Source of the DNA: Acidimicrobiaceae bacterium
Lineage (GTDB): Bacteria; Actinomycetota; Acidimicrobiia; Acidimicrobiales; Bog-793
DNA: 51,805 nt
Assembly (NCBI GenBank): GCA_003140595.1
Contig: PLKG01000163.1
Coordinates: forward strand, 1 to 51,805
Reading direction: 5' to 3'
Both the position numbers and the translations under genes were made by a program. The stretch's first letter is position 1. Every line of letters begins with the position of its first letter. Of the stretch, positions 50,583 through 51,805 are shown piece by piece. The notes under the pieces are model-generated. The model had not been told where the DNA came from and did not search any database. It saw only the letters and a list, made by a program, of their open reading frames with translations.

Positions 50583-51661
50583 ATCGCAAGTCAGGAAAGA
50601 TCAAGGTCGCCATAGCTGGAGTCGGCAACTGTGCCTGCTCCCTAGTGCAAGGAATCGAGTACTACCGCGACGCCGATCCCGAAGACCACGTGCCCGGTCT
50701 CATGCACGTCTCACTCGGTGGCTACCACGTCGGTGACACCGAGTTCGTGGCCGCATTCGACGTAGACGCGGCAAAGGTTGGCCTCGACCTCTCAAAGGCG
50801 GTCTTCTCCTCCAACAACTGCACGCTGCGGTTCTCCGACGTCCCCGCTCTCGGCGTCACAGTCGAGCGCGGGCCGACCTTTGACGGACTCGGCCTGTACT
50901 ACCGCAAGATGGTGGAGGAGTCGCCCGCTCCGCCGGTCGATGTCGCCGAGGTGTTGCGCAAGAGCGGCGCCGAGGTGCTCATCGCCTACCTGCCGGTGGG
51001 TTCCGAGGAGGCACAGAAGCACTACGCCACAGCGGCTCTCGAAGCCGGCGTCGCCTTCGTAAACGCCATCCCGGTCTTCATCGCGAGCGATCCCGAGTGG
51101 GCGGACCGTTTTACCGCCGCGAACATCCCGATCATCGGTGACGACATCAAGAGCCAGGTCGGATCCACGATCGTCCACCGGGTCCTCACACGCTTGTTCG
51201 AGGACCGGGGAATGATCCTCGATCGCACCTACCAGCTAAACGTGGCCGGCAACATGGACTTCATGAACATGTTGGAGCGTGAACGGCTCATATCGAAGAA
51301 GATCTCGAAGACGCGCGCCGTCACCAGCCAGATCGACCGCGCGATCGCTCCGGAGAACGTCCACATCGGGCCTTCGGACCACGTGCCCTGGCTCGAGGAC
51401 CGCAAGTGGGCCTACATCCGCATGGAGGGCCGCAACTTCGGTGACGCCCCGCTCAACGTGGAGGTCAAGCTCGAGGTCCACGACTCTCCGAACTCAGCCG
51501 GGGTCATCATCGACGCCCTGCGCTGCGCCAGGATCGGCCTTGACCGGGGCCTCGGCGGCCCGCTCATCGGCCCGTCCTCCTACTTCATGAAGTCCCCACC
51601 GGTGCAGTTCCACGACGACGAGGCTTACCGGATGGTCGAGGAATTCGCTGGAAACGCCTGA
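50579..51661 (+). CDS. ino1: Inositol-3-phosphate synthase
   Basis: 360 residues, the actinobacterial length. NAD-binding [18 protein letters not shown], then [82 protein letters not shown]. It converts glucose 6-phosphate to myo-inositol 1(3)-phosphate for phosphatidylinositol and, in many actinobacteria, mycothiol. ATG with AGGAG upstream, overlapping padR. Followed by a terminator hairpin. Confidence 0.97.
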   Translation: MNRKSGKIKVAIAGVGNCACSLVQGIEYYRDADPEDHVPGLMHVSLGGYHVGDTEFVAAFDVDAAKVGLDLSKAVFSSNNCTLRFSDVPALGVTVERGPTFDGLGLYYRKMVEESPAPPVDVAEVLRKSGAEVLIAYLPVGSEEAQKHYATAALEAGVAFVNAIPVFIASDPEWADRFTAANIPIIGDDIKSQVGSTIVHRVLTRLFEDRGMILDRTYQLNVAGNMDFMNMLERERLISKKISKTRAVTSQIDRAIAPENVHIGPSDHVPWLEDRKWAYIRMEGRNFGDAPLNVEVKLEVHDSPNSAGVIIDALRCARIGLDRGLGGPLIGPSSYFMKSPPVQFHDDEAYRMVEEFAGNA

Positions 51662-51730
51662 CGCGCGCCACAGCGGGGCGACAATCCGTTCGCCTGAGGT
51701 CCTCAGTTTCGCGTCAACCGGTGGGTCCAC

Positions 51731-51762
51731 GCCTCCGCCGTCCCTGTTCGGGCGGCGGAGGC
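51731..51762 (+). terminator. Strong hairpin downstream of ino1
   Basis: GCCTCCGCCG and CGGCGGAGGC form a perfect 10-bp GC stem, extendable inside by CCC/GGG around a TGTTC loop. It is followed by ATCTGATTCTT, only weakly T-rich. A likely transcription terminator for padR-ino1. Confidence 0.7.
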
Positions 51763-51805
51763 ATCTGATTCTTATCTCGGCTCTTCTCGGACGCACTCCG
51801 AGTCC

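Overview
The window reads as chromosomal DNA of a high-GC actinobacterium. The best fit is a deep-branching lineage such as Acidimicrobiia, but that placement is inference. The evidence is a WhiB regulator beside a pair of ArsA-like ATPases, actinobacterial type I glutamine synthetases of both the alpha (GlnA2-like) and beta (GlnA1) kinds, a GlnR-like regulator, a DUF5318 protein, and the block ino1 / PadR / DUF5318 / rpsF-ssb-rpsR-rplI / dnaB, which resembles the mycobacterial Rv0046c-Rv0058 region from memory. Several genes appear to have leaderless GTG/ATG starts 6-8 bases after a TATAAT-like box, also common in actinobacteria.

Layout, left to right. 1-4.5 kb: a short tandem repeat, a large secreted Asp-box/Ycf48-like propeller protein, and an excisionase-like gene plus tyrosine integrase whose 3' end runs into the 3' end of tRNA-Pro(CGG), the edge of an integrated element. 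4.6-12 kb: housekeeping genes (CorC-like CBS protein, receiver-domain protein, two ArsA-like ATPases, WhiB, Mrp, A-type Fe-S carrier, RidA, YVTN propeller lipoprotein). 12-15.6 kb: nitrogen assimilation, with glnA2-glnR divergent from glnA1 across a spacer holding two palindromic sites. 15.6-18.2 kb: a small accessory insert with a class II Fic protein and a secreted protein, bounded by two diverged direct repeats; the right one coincides with the truncation point of a serine hydrolase gene. 18.3-31 kb: a GH13 glycosidase and a large reverse-strand catabolic cluster (ROK regulator, ROK kinase, SIS protein, a complete Opp/Dpp-type ABC importer, TIM-barrel epimerase, Gfo/Idh/MocA dehydrogenase).

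31-38.7 kb: a LarA-type Ni-pincer racemase homologue flanked by an intact and a decayed copy of a small gene, a frameshifted DUF4440 gene, a DHA2 efflux pump with a divergent TetR regulator and a palindrome placed in the pump promoter, methylglyoxal synthase, and a NiCoT nickel/cobalt permease preceded by a Nur-like operator candidate. 38.7-43 kb: a secreted CHAP hydrolase carrying three modules with an exact 453-bp period, a histidine phosphatase and a DnaQ-like exonuclease. 43-51.8 kb: LCP cell-wall ligase, dnaB, rplI, rpsR (with an unusual C-terminal extension), ssb, rpsF, panB, DUF5318, and PadR-ino1.

The most notable ensembles are the Opp-type importer joined to sugar-phosphate enzymes (a candidate sugar-amino acid or glycopeptide conjugate pathway), the Fic insert with its promoter-overlapping inverted repeat, and the possible nickel link between LarA and the NiCoT permease. 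All family calls were made by eye from translated sequence, with no database search.
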